Positions 12,301-24,096 of a stretch of 64,000 nt of DNA are shown in pieces. The DNA is from Otis tarda. Its lineage: Eukaryota > Chordata > Aves > Otidiformes > Otididae. Each line of letters opens with the position of its first letter. Positions within the stretch are counted from its first letter, which is position 1. The stretch covers positions 55,325,463 to 55,389,462 of the forward strand of contig CM048554.1 of assembly GCA_026413225.1 (NCBI GenBank). Direction: 5' to 3'. A program made the translations under genes and the position numbers. The notes under the pieces are model-generated. The model was not told the origin of the DNA. It was given only the letters and a program-made list of their open reading frames with translations, and searched no databases.

Positions 12301-13264
12301 AGGCCTTGTTTGGGAACCTAAGGCTACTGCACTACTACAAAACAACATTTAACGCCACAGAGCAATGTCTTTCCTGTTGCTAGCTGTACTGTAACCAATC
12401 GTCTTGTTCCCTACAGATAAGTTATCTGTGTTCACACACAAAGCGTCTCAAGGAGAAGCAGTCAAAATTTATGAGGCTAAACTCTCCCACAGAGCCATCA
12501 TGGTGATACAGAAGGGAATAGCACGTAGGCTAAAAGAGCAATCCAAAGTCATCTACTGTTTTACAGCTGCAGAGGACTTGCTTAAGTCTCATAGGCTTTT
12601 AATTAATCCACCTCAATAGCGTTTTTCAAATCATAGACTTTGGGGAAAGTAATCTTTAACATCTCACTGTCTGACGTTCTACCAAAATGATGAGGTCTTA
12701 AGAATATTAAGTTAGAATAAGCCCCTCAGGCTCCATTACACCAATGTAATGATCCTCTGACCTCAGTTCTTCAGCTACAGCTTCTGAAGTTGCCCAGCTG
12801 CTAGCAGAAGGCTCCTCCATAACATTTGCATGCAAAGAAAAAAGGTCACAAGAGTTCCAGATACACAAATTCTCAATTCCCAAGCCATTTCAGAGGCTAA
12901 AACTTCACATTTCTTGCAGAATCTGGAGTTTTGCTTAGCTTGTTATAATTTCAAAGAAAGGGAAAGACGTTTAGCACCCAGAATTCCATTAAATGAGCAA
13001 GTTCCTGTTTTTATCTTCTCTTTAACAGGAGTAAATTGAAGGCTTTCGAGCGTCCAAGTGGTATGCATGAAGCTTTACTCAGCACATTCCAAAACCAACA
13101 GTACACTCTTTTGCCACCTATTCAGAGAGAGATGCTCACCAACAGCTTGTCACTGTGCTGTAGAAACGCAATGATTTACTCAGTGTAGGGAATGGAAGAC
13201 AGGTTATGTCATTCAGTTGACAGACTCCAGAAAAATTACTCAAAAAGAACTCAAAAAGTTGATA
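9305..13264. other. Sequence downstream of YPEL5, no recognised gene
   Basis: I see short open frames only, with no recognisable domain and no clear transposon. A T-run lies near 11455-11468. In mammals the next gene downstream of YPEL5 is LBH; I could not find any LBH exon here, so it probably lies beyond the left edge. Confidence 0.5.
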
Positions 13265-15175
13265 TTCAGGACAAAACATACTTTATTGTACTGTAATGTC
13301 AGAAGTACAAGAAAAGTTCTGCAGAGAACCATGCTAATGGGGCTTTTAGGGCCTGTGAAGGACAGAAGTACAAGATAATGGGGTACTACTGTACTCAGTG
13401 CAAAAACTGATTCATTTGAGGCACAAGTACACTATTGTTTAAGCAGCTTGATTCAAGCACAGCTCTGGTATGTGATCTACTCTGTTTTCTTTCCATGTGA
13501 CAGTTCCATAATAAAGCTACTTTTACATGAAATAGGCAGTAGATTCAAGTCAGGGGTGTCCAAATTGCCACCTGGCAACCAAAAAAAAAAAAAAAAAAAA
13601 AAAGAACACTCTGCATAATCACCCTCCACATTCTACTTTCAGATATGGAGCTGTGGCTAGTGAAGAAAAGTTATTCTGATAGGTCAGAGCCCAGATCTGT
13701 TTGGTTGGGCGGTTCCCCCACCCCGCCCTTGTACATCTGTGGGTAACTTATTTCATGTTGACCAAAATTTATCCAATAAGAAAAAAAAAAACTCCTCGTA
13801 TCTTTGATAAGGAATCATACATATATAACATTCAAATAAATTTCAGCCCTTGAGATCTTAACTTATGGCTTAAGACACAATGAAAGTGTTTGGGCACCCT
13901 TGAGTTAAGTTAATGAAGAGCATTTTTGCTAAAAAGGCAAGCAAGATCACTGGTTTAAACAGAGCTGACCTCTACAAAAAGAAAGCAGGAATCAAAGTCA
14001 CTAGTTACTAGTAGGCTGACATGTACTGCTGCCCAGAAAGATAAAAATGTAACATCACAATGAAAAGGTTCAACAAAGTTGAAAGATAAAGGTTTCAACA
14101 CCAGAAGCAGCATGTGAAAACAAGCTGTTTAAGTTAATATTTTCAAGAGATGCAGACTGCATAACTCTAGGCATGAACAAATATGCTGGCAATCTTCTCC
14201 TTTTACACAGCAGCTGTGTTTAACATAGGAAGTTTGGGGTTTAAAGAAAGCTACTTGAAGAATTAAGATTTGCAATTCTCTGTCTACTTAACGAGATTAG
14301 TAGAGAAACAAAAAAAATACTACTGAAGCAGTAGTTTCTCAGTGGATCCCTATCATTACAAACACAGCTTGATTTGTAAGCAACGCAAGACTAAACGGAC
14401 AACTAATTATTATTATGCTTATAAGTTACATCAGTTAAAAAAAAGCCAAGCGGTTTTGCCCTATTTCAAGCATAGTTTCCAATCAACACCACTTTACATG
14501 GCGAATGGGACTTCACAAATAAACAAGGAATGGTGACATCTTTGGGTCAAGAACGACAAGAAATAATGGGCTCTGTGCTACCAATCAACCTCAACAAGAA
14601 TATGGCACAAGGGCCAGCCCAAGCTGTACCAACACTGAACCTTTAGCACTCGGCACAAATTCGGATCTCTTTACTTTAGCTAGCAAATCAGGTGAAAAGA
14701 CTGGGTAAAAAAAACCCCAAACCTTAACTAAAAACTTAAGCCAAAAATTGGAATATACTTTTAAAAAAACATCTGTAGTTTTAAAATAACTTTATGCTGA
14801 CATCAGTTTGTGCAAACTAAAAAAAAAACTCATTCAATTTCTCTCTAACAAAAGACAAATCCCCCAAATATTCTCCTTTTAGCCTACTGTATCTGTAGAT
14901 ACAATCTCAAATCTAACAGATGTAAATGCAAGAGAGAAAAAGTTACAGCATCTGCACAACATTCTTTCTACAAATAGCTGCTGGAGGGAAAGTAAAATAT
15001 AAAAGGAATAAAGAAGGAAGGTTCCATCTGAAATACTCTCATAATCTTTCCCACTCTGTAGTCCATGAATCCGACTCTGATGCTAAGGTGACAGTGTATG
15101 TAAGCAGATTTTTTTGTTGATTTTATTATTTTTGAGTTTCAATTGAAGAGAACCCAAGAAGAGACTCAAGACTCT
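13265..15175 (-). other. YPEL5: YPEL5 3' untranslated region
   Basis: The region runs about 1.9 kb from the YPEL5 stop codon to the predicted cleavage site. The 3' end is placed from AATAAA at 13287-13282, followed on the minus strand by a T-rich downstream element at about 13255-13215. An A-run of about 22 bases at about 13581-13602 is a U-run in the mRNA. Another AATAAA occurs only about 50 bases after the stop (15127-15122) and could give a very short alternative 3'UTR. The length agrees with the long 3'UTR known for vertebrate YPEL5 transcripts, but the exact end is inferred. Confidence 0.65.
13282..13287 (-). promoter_or_regulatory. YPEL5: Predicted YPEL5 poly(A) signal
   Basis: A canonical AATAAA on the minus strand, with T-rich sequence 20-70 bases further downstream. 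It is the first strong AATAAA with such context at a distance that fits the expected 3'UTR. Confidence 0.6.
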
Positions 15176-17211
15176 TCAGGAATTGTCGGATGGAACATGC
15201 TCCTCAAATCCTTCGCTCTCTCGGACCAATGCTCTTTCCAGGATAACACGGCCTTCCTTGTAGCGCTGGCTGTCTTCAGTGGCAAATTCATAGATCCAAC
15301 CCAGTTTGCTGTTGCAGTTCTTGCAGCTCACGTCTCGAACCATGTGGCGGCCAGTGAGCATGACTCGATCCTGAACTTCACTGTATTGCAGATTTACCAC
15401 CTGATATAAATATACAGGGGATAGGAAATAAAAAGGATTAGGATGCCCACAGCAAAGCTTGGTAACAATGTGCCTGACTATTAACACTTGAAAAGTAAAG
15501 AGCCTGTGGCACGGCACATGAACTGAAAACTGCCGCATAGTAAGTCAACAGCCCTTGAAAATCTCCTGCTTGAAAAGGTAACACTTTAAAGATGTGCTTC
15601 ATGGGGATGTATAAGCCCCACTGTTTAACTGAGAGACATGAGATACTATCACAAGACATATGAGAGTGCAGAACACTGTGAGCAACTTTGGGTGAGAAAT
15701 TCCTGGTGAATAGCTTGTAAACTAGTTTATATTAATCCACTTGTAGTATATGTAAAATAATTCTAGCAACCGATATGATCACTTATTCCCAGAAATCAGA
15801 ACCAAAACATTACAAGTACTTCTTTAAAAACCTTGCGGTACTTTTGAGACAATCATCTAAGAGAAAGGAAGGCTCAGTGGCTGAGAATGCAGGCATTCAA
15901 CATTCACCTTTTTTGGTGTACTATCTCAGCAGTTTAAAATATACTTCTAACTTGTTTAGGCAGCAACACTAGAGAACCAAAAGGAATAATCTGTTGAAAA
16001 GTCAATGTCAGAACTATATCCAAACTGCTAATATGTGGTAGGATTCTAAAAGATGGGGCTGCACTGCTTTCTCAGCTTTCCACCTGACTGTGCTTGCTCT
16101 TTCTACTTCAGTTGTAAGGCTTCTGACTGCAGAAATGTAAAAATCAAACTTCTGTGATTAAACCCCACTATGTAATGCAAGAAAAATTTGAACCCTGGGA
16201 TCCAGTGCTTATTGGATGAGAAAGAAATCAGATGTACAGCTCTCTTATACCTATTCAGCCTAACATTATATATAAATACTGACAGGATTCAGCCTATAAG
16301 AAACCCCAAGGCCAAGCACAGTTAAGTGAAGACATTACTAATGCCTCTACCAACTCAGACAACGGCCAAACCACTTTCAAGAAAAAACTCAAACCAAAAC
16401 ACACCAATGATTAGGTCACTTAGGAACTTTGTAAGAAAGCAAAGGGAGATCACTGTCTTTTCAGTGAGTCTAATGGACAAGTCTATACAGAAGGGTTAAT
16501 AAATAATGCTACAATTCTCTCAAAGTTTCATATTTTGATCTGTGTAATTAAATCAAATTTGATCAATTTAAAAAAATATTAAACTAAATCAGAATATTAC
16601 TGCCTGTAAAAGAGATTGTGGTAACCTAAAGTTGCCAAATTACTGTTAGCTTAAATGTGTTTTAGAAATTAAACAGGATCTTATCCAGACTTTTTTTTTA
16701 ACTGAGTAGAAGTGCAAATGCGTTTGAAACTCTTTGACAGACAAAAGGTACTCTCACAGCAAATTTGAGGTTCACATTACAGAAGTTTCCAAAGCTAAAA
16801 CTCCATGCATTTTGACATGATGCCTCTATATACACAACCCTCTTTACAGTCTTTTAATATTGCATATAAACTAATTTAGATAGCTTGCCATCAATAGTAA
16901 ATTCCTAAATTAACTTCAAGACAGTTGAAGTAAATAAATTTTTTTTTTTTTAAATTGTAATTACACAACACTTTAGTCAAGTAGGGCTTTTTTAGTTTTG
17001 ATGACAAATTCATGTCCCACAAACTCGTTTTTCAAAGCAAATGGTAGTTCCCCCTCAGCTTCTTACCAACCTTGTTAAAAAGAAAGGCTCTTCCTGTGGC
17101 CCCTGTAAAACGAGTGGAGATGAGCTCAGAACGATTGGTCAGAATTGTGTCACAGTTTGCACAGGAGAACAGGCGAGTGCCACCAATATGATCCAGAAAA
17201 ATTCTTCCCAT
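15176..17211 (-). CDS. YPEL5: Yippee-like 5 (two coding exons: 17211-17071 and 15400-15176)
   Basis: The two exons encode 47 and 74 residues, giving the 121-residue length standard for YPEL5. The start [17 protein letters not shown] and the end EEHVPSDNS match the strongly conserved vertebrate protein. The Yippee zinc-binding pattern is complete: C17 and C20 in exon one, C73 and C76 in exon two, with 52 residues between the pairs. The start ATG is in good context (AAAATGG) and no other ATG precedes it in that exon. The exon joint is AAG|GTG (K47-V48). The acceptor TTTATATCAG is normal, while the donor is the weaker GTTGGT with a better GTAAGA four bases on. YPEL5 is known to associate with the CTLH/GID E3 ubiquitin ligase and with mitotic structures. 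No in-frame stop or missing key residue is seen, so the gene looks intact. Confidence 0.98.
15401..17070 (-). other. YPEL5: YPEL5 intron between the two coding exons
   Basis: The intron is 1670 bases, starts GTTGGTAAGA and ends TTTATATCAG on the minus strand. It is AT-rich, with T-runs near 16690 and 16939. I see no transposon or other gene in it. Confidence 0.9.
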
Positions 17212-17243
17212 TTTTAGAACTTACGTAAGTTTATACTCAAGAC
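17071..17243 (-). other. YPEL5: YPEL5 exon holding the start codon, with 32 bases of 5'UTR
   Basis: The acceptor TTTGCTTTCAG ends at 17244, so the exon starts at 17243 and carries 32 untranslated bases before the ATG at 17211-17209. This shows that further noncoding 5' exons lie upstream, at higher coordinates. Confidence 0.85.
17219..17230. promoter_or_regulatory. 12-bp perfect palindrome next to the YPEL5 start codon
   Basis: ACTTACGTAAGT is identical on both strands. Its core TTACGTAA is the consensus of C/EBP and PAR-type bZIP factors (HLF, NFIL3). On the transcribed strand it also contains a full GTAAGT splice-donor hexamer inside the exon. Function is inferred only. Confidence 0.45.
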
Positions 17244-20200
17244 CTGAAAGCAAAAAGAAAGATCATGTACATGTAAAAAAAGCACTGCAGCAATACAAAC
17301 CAAAACACCCCATATATATGGCAGAATATTCTGCAAACCAATTCAGCCAATGATTGCAGAGGTTTGTTCTTCATAGATGAATTGCTGAACTTATAGTCTG
17401 TATTCATATTTTCTCATCAAGACAAGTTCTTTCCCAAAGTGACCATCTTACTAATAAGATGACCCACCTAGATACAAAGTAATTACATTAAATGAGCAAA
17501 ATCTGAACTGAAACTTCTAAAATACAGTTCAGACATTTGCAGACCACTAGTGGACCCTACAGTTCTTAATCTCAAAAGCTTTCACTTCTTTCCTATTTTC
17601 TTTTCCTCTTTAATACAATACTGAAATTCCATTCCAGTATATTCCTGACGACTCACTCATCTTAGTCAGCACTGGGAAATGAAGCACTGAGAACTACATT
17701 GAGTCACCAAGACAATTATAGTTTAATTTTCCCAAGTCATCCCCCCCCTTTAAAAATATATATTTATTTTGTCACTTCCCCTCAGCTTTGCACAATTTAT
17801 GACATGCAACCACACAACACCACCATCCAAAATGCTTTAGTTTTCTAATACAGCACACCGGGCTGCTGTATTTGACTTGACACTTTTTGGTTTCATATAC
17901 ATAACAACATAGGGAAGGTTTGGATGCTATTTCACATAATAAACAATCCACCCAGTCTTTACACCAGACAGTTTTATATACAGACATTTAAAGCTGTCTA
18001 ATCTAAATACAAAATACTGTGTCATTTTTACCCAAGCTATTTCCAAAGCATCATCACTAAAATACCTACTTCAATGAACAGAAAAAGAGAGCTTAGAAAG
18101 TTTACAGCAGCAGATCTGCAGCACCTGATAAATAAACCTCTTCACTGCTGGGGAATATTAAAGTATCTCACCAACGTTATACCAGGTAACATAAATTACT
18201 TGAAGTTAACTAGCAAGTAGGCACAGAACATATCAGACATCTGAAAACTTAAATCACGAAGGATAAGATAACATGACAAAGGAAATAACTGACGATGTTA
18301 TTTCAAGTGTAGAAGTTTTATGACTAAACATCTATAGTTAAACAAGTTAAATATACCTCCATTTATGCTTCAGATGTGGAATTCAGAAAAAAACTATTGT
18401 CTCTGCTTTTGTCATGCACAGCAACGCAAATTAAATTTGACACAGTGCAACATTAAAGTTGTGTGGGTTTTACTTTTCAGAGCAGGAGACATTGTGTTGT
18501 TCACAGTGAAATTAATCAAATTTTGTGCTCATCAAGTTGAATATTCTATGTTAAATGTCTTTAAGAAGCGCAAATACCTAAATTAAACCCATTTCAAGTT
18601 TTATGGGATCTGTTTCTTAAAACTTACTCCAGCATACACAAAGCAAACAGACTAAAACATGCACCTGCACGCACAAAATTTAAAACATCATTTTTACATG
18701 TAAAACCTGTAAGTCACAGACATAATGTTTTTTTTCAATTGCTTTACATCACCACTTTGTTTTCTTACAATGCATGGCAATAAAAAGGGTTCTTAGTATT
18801 GAACAGAGTGATTTTAGCACAAGTTCCTTACATTCAGATTTTTGAAATCAGTATTAGTCTTCTTTATCCCATCTGAAGGTTACATAAAAATTCAAAGCAA
18901 TGGAATGACTCTTTCCTTTAAAGGTCATATAATATCCATTTATCTTCTTAAAAGGATAAATAAAACAGGTCTGGAGTTTGACGAAAATATTTCAAAGACT
19001 TAGCTCAGTGCAGAAGTGTGATTCCTTGTGACTCCACTCAAAATACAGGAAGTGTTTTCCTTCCATTTCTCTAAGCATTATACCTTTCTAATCTTTCCTA
19101 GCAAATGAGGGCTAAAGGAAAAATTACGTGAAAGAAAAAATAAATAGTGAATAGTGACAGCATGAAGGAAAATCAACAGACGATAAGTGTGAATAAACAA
19201 GCATCAGTCAAAGTCTCCAACCAGAAGAAACCACAAATACAAGCACAATAAAAGCAATTGTGACAGATATACCCATAAGGCACTTGGCCTAGCTCCATGT
19301 GCCACCCTTACTAATTTTGGATAATGTTATTTTTCTGTTGATTGTATTGTGGATTAAAAACAATTAACCAATCATAAGTTATTGTAAATGTGGAATCAAC
19401 ATCCAAAGGGGTATTTCTTTCAGGGTAAACACAATGCTCACCCTGTCAGTATTTTTAGAAGCTAACATAAAACAAATCCAAAAACATCCCTCTCTTTTAC
19501 CAAGAGCAACACAAACCCTAAGCTTGGCAAGTGACAAGAACAGATCCATTACACAGACTAACCTTGCAAAGCATGCCATTTTGAAAAATATGGATCTGCA
19601 CACTTAAAACGCAAACACATCACCTTTCTAAAAACATAATTCATGTTACCGCACCCAGAAAAGTAACCCAGAGTCAGTAAAACCAAAATTTAAATACTTC
19701 AGAAGAAAGCGTAATTCTTACAAGCAAGTTAGAAGTCAAAGCAACATACAGATGTATTACTTCTGGATATGGTATTATGCATGGACCAAAGTGTTGAGTA
19801 CTGAAGATAATGAATATTAAAATAAATGCATAAATAATTATGTTCAAAGACTTAAGGCTGAAAAACCTGCCTAGTAATACAAGGCCTAAAAATCTTCAAT
19901 TGTTTATATAATCCCACAAAGCTAAAAGTAACCTCATCAAGTATCTAAATGAGAAACTTCCAATAAGACTTGGGTCCCAACAGAAAGACAAAGTGAGATT
20001 CATTTGATGGTAGCATAAGGCTGTGAAAATTCAGACTAAAGTTACTGCAGAATCTAATAAACCAACTGGTACCAAAATAGTTTTATTCAGAATACAGTGC
20101 ATAAGAAAACATGTATTCTTGAAATAAATAAATACACATTTAAAAAAATCAGAAAATTAAATTCTACAGTCTGCATTATAACAGTCAAAACAATCTAAAT

Positions 20201-22397
20201 TTTGAGGGGTTTTTTTTTAAGAAACTGCTAAAATAATGTAATCCTACTAGTATGTCTAACATTTAAAATAACCTCTACACTCAACTGCTTCCCGGTAGAT
20301 TTCAGTCAAAATGGATAGCAGCGTACAACTATCATTAACTCTCGGTTTTGATTTTTACAGGATTTCAATGAATCCATAAGGGTCCAGCTGAAATAAAACT
20401 AGTCACTTTGCATTATTCTTTATATTACTACTCACAGTAGTAAAAAGTAGGAAAAAAAGTTAGGAAATTACTGCTAGTAAGGCAGCTTTCAAATGCCACA
20501 TTTGATCATGAATTTTCTAAATGAGATCACAAGGAACTTCTGCTTTTTCCTCTCCTATAAGGTAGAGAAGATAGTTTCAACTTGGAAGCATTTCACACTC
20601 TCCCATTCTTTCCCCCCACCTCCCCAAGCTAAAAACATAGTATTCACTTAGAAGACCAATTCAGAAGGTACTTGCTATGGATAAAGACTGTTCTCTCCTT
20701 GTGCAAGGATCCTGAGTCCTGTACGGTATACTCATTGTATACTGGAAAAAACAGAAGTACAGCAGAACAAGGGAAAGCAATTTTCCATTGCTCTCAGGGT
20801 CATATCCTTCACATACAAAAGTGGTCTGTACAAAGTCACCCATGATAACTGTGTAATTTTTTTCCTGTAGTTTTCACTTCCCATGTAAAAGGTGTAGGCG
20901 TCTATTTATGTTCACGTATACATAAATGATCTGAAAAAGCCACTTATAGGCAGCTTTTATAGGCAGTGCGAGGGCTCTCTTAAATGAAGAGAAGCCAAAG
21001 AATTCTGAAATATTAAGGCATTTTTAAGGCTTAGGATCCACCAGTTATGGGGAGGAAAACATAAGAAATGCACTTACCCATTCACCCACTCTCTACACTT
21101 AAAAACAGTGAAAATAACTTCCATTAGTTCAGAGAGCCTGTCAAGTTCCCTATCACTATTCACAACCCCAGAAAATGACACTACCATATCACACCAATTC
21201 CATCATGCTACTAGCAGAAATTTCAGAAGCAGTGGACAGGAATCTTGGTTGTTCACAAAACCAAGTACTGAGGAAAGAATAGAGATTTTTTTTGGGCCCA
21301 TGATTTCATCTTTAAAATCAGCTAAGCATTCTTTGTTGGATATGTGTCAGTGATGAAATCCTACTGATCCTGCCCTCATGTAAATTACCAAAGACAAGTC
21401 GTAATACTAAATTAATGGCACCAGTGTAAAAAATAAAAAAATTAATTTTAAAAAAGGCACTTATTTACTTTTGATAATGGGATATAAAGTATCTACCACT
21501 TGTCAAATCTACACAGTTGAAAGAGACAAGTACTTTTAGGAACTGAGAGATGATGCCACTGTGTCATTAGTCAGTACCCTGACCACCACTACCAATTTGC
21601 ATCCTTCAGAGGACCTTTAGCAGAACAATCAATGATAGCTTGTTATTACCTCGCTAGTAAAGCTTGCTGGCAGTGCATTATTTTGACAGTACAAATCTTG
21701 ATACAACTTCTTAGTCATACTGTGAAACATTTCCTGCCTGCATGCTTCTCCCAGTAAGGGCACAGACAGACAGGAAACACAAACACTATGGCTGTGTGCT
21801 TCAACATGTAGTGCTAGAGCAGTATGCTCCCAAACTTCCACCTGTCTTTCAGTGTTGACTTTGGCAACGCTGAGCAACAGGTGCCAGAGAGCTGACATTC
21901 AACAGCTTAAATTTGACCACTATCTGCACACGGAGCTGAAACCACCTGAAGCACTATTTGGTTGGTATTTGTACTACCTAACCTGCCTATCTTCATAAGC
22001 AATAAAGAACAAAAAAGTAACACAAAGAATTATTTATTAACATTTTTAAAACTAACAGTCAGTGTTTTCTTCTCCCAGGGTGCATCTCTTGAAGACACAG
22101 GACCGTCAATGTTTGGGAGAGCCAGCAGGCACTTTTTATATACACACTGGACTGTGGATATTTCAGGAGCCTCAGTGTTGCTTCAGCACCATCTACTGCA
22201 TCTCAGATCTACAACAGAAAACAGCTGCTAGTTAAAGGATAAAAGAAAAAAAAAAAAACTACAACAGCCTCTCTTTCACTATTTCACTAACTAAAAACAT
22301 TTTCCTTTGTATGGTGAGGCAACAAGTACGCTCTCCCCCTCAAAAAAAGACCATGCATTCCCCTAGGCACAGTAAAATATTCTTAAGATGTACTTAC

Positions 22398-22462
22398 TCT
22401 GGAACCAGGCTTAAATTTAATCTTCACATCTCAGGAACCGGGCTTAAACTTCCCCTTCTCAT
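22398..22462 (-). other. Possible 65-base alternative 5'UTR exon of YPEL5
   Basis: On the minus strand, a pyrimidine-rich run ending CCACCTCTGAG forms an acceptor and AGA|GTAAGTAC forms a donor with a perfect GTAAGT. The sequence between is 65 bases and nearly coincides with a 33-bp tandem duplication (22402-22467). The exon would begin with ATG and contain a 12-codon upstream ORF ending in TGA. Support is splice-site pattern only; it could be chance. Confidence 0.3.
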
Positions 22463-22467
22463 CTCAG
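22402..22467. repeat. 33-bp tandem duplication (two copies)
   Basis: Copy one at 22402-22434 and copy two at 22435-22467 both begin GAACC.GGCTTAAA and end with CATCTCAG or TCATCTCAG. They are head to tail with no spacer and differ at a handful of positions, so the duplication is not very recent. Confidence 0.85.
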
Positions 22468-22575
22468 AGGTGGACAAAAGAGGAAAAAGCATACTTAGCG
22501 CAGCTACACAAGACCACATATTAAAAAAATCACTGGGTAAGCAAAAAAAAAACCAAAACCAAACTTGTTCCTTAC

Positions 22576-22612
22576 CTTCCCGGGCTTCCGCTGCTCACAA
22601 GTAGGGGTACAT
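22576..22612 (-). other. Possible 37-base noncoding 5' exon of YPEL5
   Basis: On the minus strand the segment is framed by GTGTATTTTCAG and GAAG|GTAAGGAA, both good splice signals. It is clearly more GC-rich than its AT-rich surroundings. It would begin ATGTACCCC and hold a five-codon upstream ORF (MYPYL, then TGA). It lies between the CpG island and the start-codon exon, as a spliced 5'UTR exon should. There is no transcript evidence. Confidence 0.4.
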
Positions 22613-22957
22613 CTGAAAATACACATGCCATCAGTCTCTTAGGAGGTCTGAGATTCAACCGTCTGCCACTGACTTCCGTGACTGTTGAAGTAAGCAGGGC
22701 CCAGCCTCTGGCCTCTGCCTAGATGCAGAATTCGTTATCAGAAAGCACCACAGGTAGTCAAATGCGAAGAAAGTGAACTGGAACAGCATGCTATGCTCAT
22801 TTGAACCATCCAGCTACTGTGGCAAATTGTACAAGGAAGTTAATACAGTCAAATGACTAAAGAGGCTTTGGCAAAGTAATGAAAGCTGTGCCCAGATGCA
22901 GTGCACGGCACCCACCTAGAACAGGCTGCCTTGCAGTATGAAACTGCATTTGTGCAG

Positions 22958-23040
22958 GTTCCAGTAGTGTAATTTTCTATTGCAAGTTCCAGTTGTATTT
23001 TCTCTTGCAATAGAAATAGTTTGCAATTTTCTATTGCAAA
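22958..23040. repeat. Three imperfect repeats with a 13-bp hairpin
   Basis: TTTCTATTGCAA occurs at 22974-22985 and 23028-23039, with a related form in between (TTTTCTCTTGCAA). TTGCAATAGAAA at 23005-23016 is its exact reverse complement. The arms 23004-23016 and 23028-23040 pair over 13 bp with an 11-base loop. The first two units are also preceded by GTTCCAGT. Confidence 0.85.
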
Positions 23041-23360
23041 CTAGCTGGTTTTTTTTCCTAGGTAAGGTGAAAGCTTTGCACTGGGATACTGGTATTTAAA
23101 TGTGTTAACATAACATTGTACTGGTGTACGCAAACACTAATACAGGGCAGTTTGTTTCAAGTTTACAGAGAGCAGAGCCATACAGATGGGTGCTTGTTTC
23201 TAATAGAGCCCCTGTATCTCAGCATCTCCCACACAGTAACTTACACCCTCACAATACTCTTGCTAGATAACATATAAAAGTATTCATTTACAAATGGTAT
23301 CAGACTCAGATTGATTTTCTTTCCCACTGCTACACCGAGTCCAAAGGCAACAGCTATTTC

Positions 23361-23426
23361 TGTTTCCTTGTTTCTTTTTCCCTTCCTTTTCCCCCCTTCC
23401 TTCCTGTCTCCCCTTTCCCTTCCCTA
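23361..23426. repeat. Pyrimidine-rich tract
   Basis: Roughly 65 bases are made almost only of C and T on the plus strand (purines on the YPEL5 sense strand), built from TTCC, CCTT and CCCC runs. Such tracts can form triplex DNA. No coding content. Confidence 0.75.
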
Positions 23427-24074
23427 AGAGAGGAAAAGGATCACCTTTTTTCTCTCTAATTCCTCAACTGTTTTTAAGAAAGCTGTATTTCCTAGTTTTG
23501 TGATAAACTTATTCTTACACGAATTAAGCAGATAAGACAACTTTTGCTTATTAATCCATTCAACTTTCAGAAAGCTAAACTAATTCAGATTTTCTGTTTT
23601 CATTAATTTTAGCACTGAAATGATACAAATTGTCACCCAAAGACACTACTGGTTTCATGAATCATGAAAAAAAAAAAAGATAAATAAATCAGAGAAACAA
23701 ACTTTAAAGAAATGGTGGAAAAACAGCAATCATCCAAACTTCCATACAAACTACATCCTTCTGGCCAAAAGGATGCTTAGTGCTTCTCAGCAATAAATTT
23801 TTGTATTAACTAGGAAACCCCTAAATGTACATCAAAGCCCCAAAATTAAAGAGAGCCTTGCTACCAAACATCCACAGTGTACAAGCACTTCCTCTACACA
23901 TTTAACAATATATTTTTAAGCTAAATCTTGCTTAAGGGAATTACATATTTCAGCAAGAGCTAAGCAACTCAAGATTTCAACATAGGTCAAATGATAGTAA
24001 ACAAACATGAACCAGTGACCTAACTTGGACAACACTACTTCAAGCTTGTGATGACGACCAACAGCGGGAATGCT

Positions 24075-24096
24075 AAATATATATATATATATATTT
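24075..24096. repeat. (TA)n microsatellite
   Basis: About ten TA units in a row, followed by TTTATTTGTG. A second short TATA patch lies around 24494-24505. Confidence 0.9.

Noticed and set aside
1-13264. LBH, expected next to YPEL5 by synteny
   Set aside because: I could not find its recognisable peptide segments in the open frames; it probably lies outside the window.
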